Of a DNA stretch of 64,000 nt, positions 61,050-64,000 are shown one piece after another; positions within the stretch are counted from its first letter, which is position 1; the number at the start of each line of letters is the position of its first letter. The notes under the pieces were generated by a model, which saw only the letters and a program-made list of their open reading frames with translations, ran no database searches and was not told the origin of the DNA. The position numbers and the translations under genes are program-made. This stretch comes from UBA2377 sp964429385 (GTDB taxonomy: Bacteria; Verrucomicrobiota; Verrucomicrobiia; Opitutales; Opitutaceae), in contig CAYSBR010000007.1 of assembly GCA_964429385.1 (NCBI GenBank), positions 1-64,000 of the forward strand, written 5' to 3'.

Positions 61050-62696
61050 ATGGTAGGCGTGCTCATGAGTTGCCGATCTTTTCGCCGCCCGCCCCTATCC
61101 CGCCGTCTTTTCGGACTGGTGGCTTTGGTGGCCGGCGGCTGGCTGGCACTGACCGGTTGCGCGCCGCGTTCTCCAGCCCCCGCCCCCTCCATTCTGCGCA
61201 TCGCCCAGCGCAATGAACCGGCGGATCTCGATCCCGCCCGGGCCACCCTGCCCGACGATTTTTTTGTCATCCGCGCGTTGAGCGAGGGATTGCTGACGCC
61301 CGATGCCGCCGGCGGAGAGCCGCGACCCGCGATGGCCGAACGCTGGGAAGTTTCCCCCGACGGACTCGTCTGGACCTTCCGATTGCGCCGCCATGCCACC
61401 TGGTCCAACGGCGATCCGGTCACCGCTCATGATTTCATCGCCTCCTATCAACGCGTGCTGACACCGGCCACCGCCGCGCCCAAGGCGGCGCTCTTCTTCC
61501 TCGTGCGCGGCGCGGAGGATTTTTACCGCGGTCGCACTGCCGATTTCGCCACGGTCGGGTTCCACGCACCGGATGACCATACGCTCCGCGTCACCCTCAC
61601 CCGCCCCGCTCCGCACTTTCTCGCCTACGCGGCCAGCGGCCCGTGGATTCCCGTCCACCCTGCAACCGTCGCCCGCCACGGTCGGCAGTGGACCAAGCCC
61701 GAAAACCATGTCGGCAACGGCGCCTTCACCCTCACCGAGTGGCGGCCCAATCAGCACATCATCGCCACGCGCCGCGCCGGTTACTGGGACGCCGGCCAGG
61801 TCAGGGTGGACGCCCTCCACTTCCTTGCCTTCGACCATGGCGACGCCGAGGAGCGCGCCTTCCGCGGTGGCCAGCTCGACGTGACGATGGCCGTGCCGCA
61901 AAGCAAACTCGCCCCTTACGCCGCCGAGCCCTCCTCCCGGTTGCGGCAGGTGCCGCTGCACGAAACCCGCTATCTCGCCTTCAACACGCAACGCGGCCCG
62001 CTCGCCGATGCGCGGGTGCGCCGCGCCCTCAGTCTCGCGCTCGACCGCCGGGCCATCGCCACGCAGGTGATGCAGGGCAGCCAGCTCCCCGCCTTTCATT
62101 TTGTGCCCGCCGGGCTCGGCGGTTACCAACCCGCGGCACGTCTGGACGATCGCTCCACCCAAGCCGGCGCCGAAGCGGAAGCGCGCCGCTGGCTGGCGGA
62201 AGCCGGGTTTCCCGATGGCGCCGGGTTTCCGGTGCTGGAGCTGTCCGGCTGGAGTCCCACCCCCGTGCTCGAAGCGGTGCAGGCCATGTGGAAAAAAAAT
62301 CTCGGCATCACCGTGCGGATCGGCCTGCGCGAGGCCAGGGTACACCAGGCCTCACTCGAAACCGGCAACTTCGACATCGGTTTCATGACCGCCATTCCGG
62401 ATGTCGCCGATCCGGCGGACCTGCTGGAGGACTTCCGTTCCGCAGCGCCGGCCAACTACGCGCACTGGAGCGACCCGGCGATGGACGCCCTGCTCGACCA
62501 TGCCCGGGCCGCCGTGGATCTGGATGAACGTCTCAACCGACTCGCCGCCGCGGAAGCCCACCTGCTCGAAGCCGTGCCGGTCGCCCCGCTCTATTTCAAC
62601 AGCCAGAACTTTCTCGTTTCGCCCCGCGTCCACGGCTGGCAGGCCGACGCCCTCTGGACCCGCTTCTACAAAGGCGTCAGCCTGGCCTCTCCTTAG
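61050..62696 (+). CDS. Oligopeptide ABC transporter substrate-binding lipoprotein, paralogue 2
   Basis: This 548-residue SBP_bac_5 protein has a lipoprotein signal (LFGLVALVAGGWLALTGC). Matching paralogue 1 in order are DPARATLPDDFFVIRALSEG, WSNGDPVTAHDFIASYQRV, VGNGAFTLTEWRPN and VPVAPLYFNSQNFLVSP. It is likely a periplasmic peptide-binding protein. Its start could be ATG 61050 or ATG 61065. It lies directly beyond the integron and transposase remnant, so the integron may have inserted between it and paralogue 1. Confidence 0.92.
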   Translation: MVGVLMSCRSFRRPPLSRRLFGLVALVAGGWLALTGCAPRSPAPAPSILRIAQRNEPADLDPARATLPDDFFVIRALSEGLLTPDAAGGEPRPAMAERWEVSPDGLVWTFRLRRHATWSNGDPVTAHDFIASYQRVLTPATAAPKAALFFLVRGAEDFYRGRTADFATVGFHAPDDHTLRVTLTRPAPHFLAYAASGPWIPVHPATVARHGRQWTKPENHVGNGAFTLTEWRPNQHIIATRRAGYWDAGQVRVDALHFLAFDHGDAEERAFRGGQLDVTMAVPQSKLAPYAAEPSSRLRQVPLHETRYLAFNTQRGPLADARVRRALSLALDRRAIATQVMQGSQLPAFHFVPAGLGGYQPAARLDDRSTQAGAEAEARRWLAEAGFPDGAGFPVLELSGWSPTPVLEAVQAMWKKNLGITVRIGLREARVHQASLETGNFDIGFMTAIPDVADPADLLEDFRSAAPANYAHWSDPAMDALLDHARAAVDLDERLNRLAAAEAHLLEAVPVAPLYFNSQNFLVSPRVHGWQADALWTRFYKGVSLASP

Positions 62697-62910
62697 CCGG
62701 GAAAACACGCGAAAACCGCAGACAACACTCGGGCAGAATAGATTGGAAGGCGCGAAGGCCGCGCCGCTCAATTGACCGTTTGGGGCAGACGCTTGATGCG
62801 CCGTTTTCGCTGCTCGCGAGCAGCTTCGTAGTGGAACGTATCAAGAAAAACCACCGCCGGATTCAGCGATAAAATCATTGGCCACGAAAGGCACCAAAAG
62901 ATCGGGCTTA

Positions 62911-62959
62911 AAGTTCTTATTTTTGCGCCTCTTCACGCCTTTTTGTGGCGATGATTCAA
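62911..62959. repeat. 49-bp dispersed intergenic repeat, copy 2
   Basis: Begins AAGTTCTTATTTTTGCGCCT and ends GTGGCGATGATTCAA. Five substitutions and no gaps against 55039-55087. Confidence 0.8.
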
Positions 62960-62980
62960 TTTTAAAACTGACCGCTTGCG

Positions 62981-63059
62981 AGGTGGGCCGCGCGCTCCGC
63001 GCACGGCGGTTTGAACGGGCAAACACATCCCGGCCGGGCGCGGAGCGCCCGGCCCACCT
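62981..63059. repeat. Large REP-like inverted repeat
   Basis: 22-bp arms at 62981-63002 and 63038-63059 are complementary at 21 of 22 positions, around a 35-bp centre. The outer arm begins AGGTGGGCCGCGCG. A related GGTGGGCCG core can be read on the minus strand of the inverted repeat at 54959-55018. Confidence 0.75.
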
Positions 63060-63219
63060 TCCCGGCGGGACCGGTCGTTGTCGCTTTGGGCTTACGCGTA
63101 GTGATCTCCGGCCATCCCCAAGACCGGTGGAGGATGGGCCGCGCATTGGGATCAAAATGAGTCACCCCCTTTGCCGTGCGAGGGCTTGCGGGCGCGGGCG
63201 CGGGGCCTACCATCGGCCC

Positions 63220-64000
63220 ATGCTCACATTGCTCTCCCGCCTGACCCTCGTTGCCCTCGGCGTGCTTCTGCTGGCCGGGTGCGGAAAGAAGGCCGCCTCC
63301 CCCGCCCCCGGGGCCAAAGTTCTGCATGTCGGCAACGGCACCGAGGTGCAGGATCTCGATCCGCAGGTCGTCACCGGCGTACCGGAAAACAAGGTAATCA
63401 ACGCCCTCTTCGAGGGGTTGGTCATCGAAGGCCCGACAGGCAGTGACACCGCACCGGGGGTGGCCGAGCGCTGGGAAACCTCCGCGGATGGGCTCATCTG
63501 GACTTTCCACCTCCGCGCCAACGCCAAGTGGTCCAACGGCGACCCCGTGACCGCCCATGATTTTGTGCGCTCCTACCAGCGCATCCTCACGCCTTCACTG
63601 GCGGCGGAATACGCCTACAAGCTGCACCATGTCGTCGGCGCCGAGGCCTACAACAAGGGCGAACTCACCGACTTCTCCCAAGTCGGTTTCGCGGCCCTCG
63701 ACGACCGCACCCTCCGGATCACCCTGCGCCACCGCACCCCGTTTCTGCTGGAAGCGATGAAACACTATTCCTGGTTTCCGGTGCATATCCCGACCATCGA
63801 GAAATTCAACGGGCTCGACCGCAAAGGCTCCCGCTGGACCCGCGCCGGCAACCTCGTCGGCAACGGCCCCTTCGTGCTGCAGGACTGGCGGACCAACCAG
63901 AAGATCGTGGTCACCCGCTCGCCTTCCTATTGGGACCGGGGCAGCGTGAAGCTCGACGAGATCCATTTTTATCCGGTCGAGAGCATGGACACCGAGGAGC
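63220..64000 (+). CDS. Oligopeptide ABC transporter substrate-binding lipoprotein, paralogue 3 (partial)
   Basis: 260 codons are open to the window edge. The signal LTLVALGVLLLAGC ends in a lipobox near residue 21. Then come VQDLDPQVVTGVPENKVINA, WSNGDPVTAHDFVRSYQRIL, FSQVGFAALDDRTLRI and VGNGPFVLQDWRTNQKIVVT, in the same order as paralogues 1 and 2 and closer to 1 in several places (EAYxKG, FPVHIPT). The C-terminal half lies outside the window. Confidence 0.93.
   Translation, partial: MLTLLSRLTLVALGVLLLAGCGKKAASPAPGAKVLHVGNGTEVQDLDPQVVTGVPENKVINALFEGLVIEGPTGSDTAPGVAERWETSADGLIWTFHLRANAKWSNGDPVTAHDFVRSYQRILTPSLAAEYAYKLHHVVGAEAYNKGELTDFSQVGFAALDDRTLRITLRHRTPFLLEAMKHYSWFPVHIPTIEKFNGLDRKGSRWTRAGNLVGNGPFVLQDWRTNQKIVVTRSPSYWDRGSVKLDEIHFYPVESMDTEE

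Larger units (their letters stand above)
62697..63219. other. 523-bp intergenic region with palindromes and repeats
   Basis: No credible gene. It holds a perfect 16-bp palindrome GCTGCTCGCGAGCAGC (62809-62824), the second copy of the 49-bp dispersed repeat (62911-62959) and a large inverted repeat (62981-63059). The only longish minus-strand frames cross these repeats. Confidence 0.7.

Noticed and set aside
62841..63155. 104-codon minus-strand frame before the third oligopeptide-binding gene
   Set aside because: It crosses the dispersed repeat and large palindrome and has no protein-like character.

Overview
The window is GC-rich, densely coded bacterial chromosome. It most likely comes from a Verrucomicrobiota member of the Opitutaceae type. 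The strongest clue is a gene set of the kind first described in Akkermansia as the Amuc_1098-1102 pilus cluster: a secretin, a PilO/PilP-like protein and a PilM-PilN fusion at 6051-11274. Weak or absent Shine-Dalgarno sequences and common GTG/TTG starts fit this. Species cannot be fixed from sequence alone.

Layout. 1-5100: hisG, aguB and aguA (arginine-derived agmatine to putrescine), a small lipoprotein and the start of rpsA, all on the minus strand, with an orphan response regulator diverging from hisG. 5113-12465: a stand-alone 5'-3' exonuclease, the pilus-like operon, then pgsA and pgpA (consecutive steps to phosphatidylglycerol). 12700-25609 (plus strand): an oligogalacturonate-lyase-like protein, coaD, a MacAB-type export system, TPR and GYF proteins, a BrkB/YihY membrane protein, a PpiD/SurA-like chaperone with a clear terminator, a TolC-type outer-membrane protein and small membrane proteins. 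26097-29987: a probable sugar-acid or glycan cluster with an unusual FCD-AraC fusion regulator, a cytoplasmic sialidase-fold protein, an APH-family kinase and an HpaI-type aldolase. 30037-40449: miaA, two tandem lipid kinases, a receiver-GGDEF protein overlapping trpA, a two-component system, a VWA protein, tRNA-His and a YdcF protein. 40502-47276: tRNA-Gly and a polysaccharide operon (tyrosine autokinase, outer-membrane beta barrel, GT-C-like membrane protein, NtrC-type regulator). 47406-55665: an exported protein of unknown role, a DUF2235 hydrolase, a sugar isomerase, ptsI, and ispE-pyrF-ispD-ispF (three MEP isoprenoid genes plus a pyrimidine gene). 55665-64000: three paralogous oligopeptide-binding lipoproteins.

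The most notable element is a chromosomal integron at 57482-60703, lying between the first and second oligopeptide-binding genes. It has a divergent intI gene encoding an integron-type tyrosine recombinase (with the family-specific insertion and a long N-terminal extension), a first recombination site at 59021, three attC sites of uniform architecture (59359-59428, 59838-59897, 60212-60278) and four single-gene cassettes. Two cassettes encode small membrane proteins, one a soluble protein and one a lipoprotein; none is recognisable. The 3' end of each of the first three cassettes is complementary to that cassette's own 5' end (7/7, 7/7 and 6/7 bases), as expected if each once circularised. The array ends at a truncated REP-associated (Y1) transposase. 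Palindromes and a 49-bp dispersed repeat lie in the intergenic spaces on both sides.

Limits: all functions are read from motifs and context. No database search, structure prediction or codon statistics were run. Several start codons are choices between alternatives and are flagged as such.
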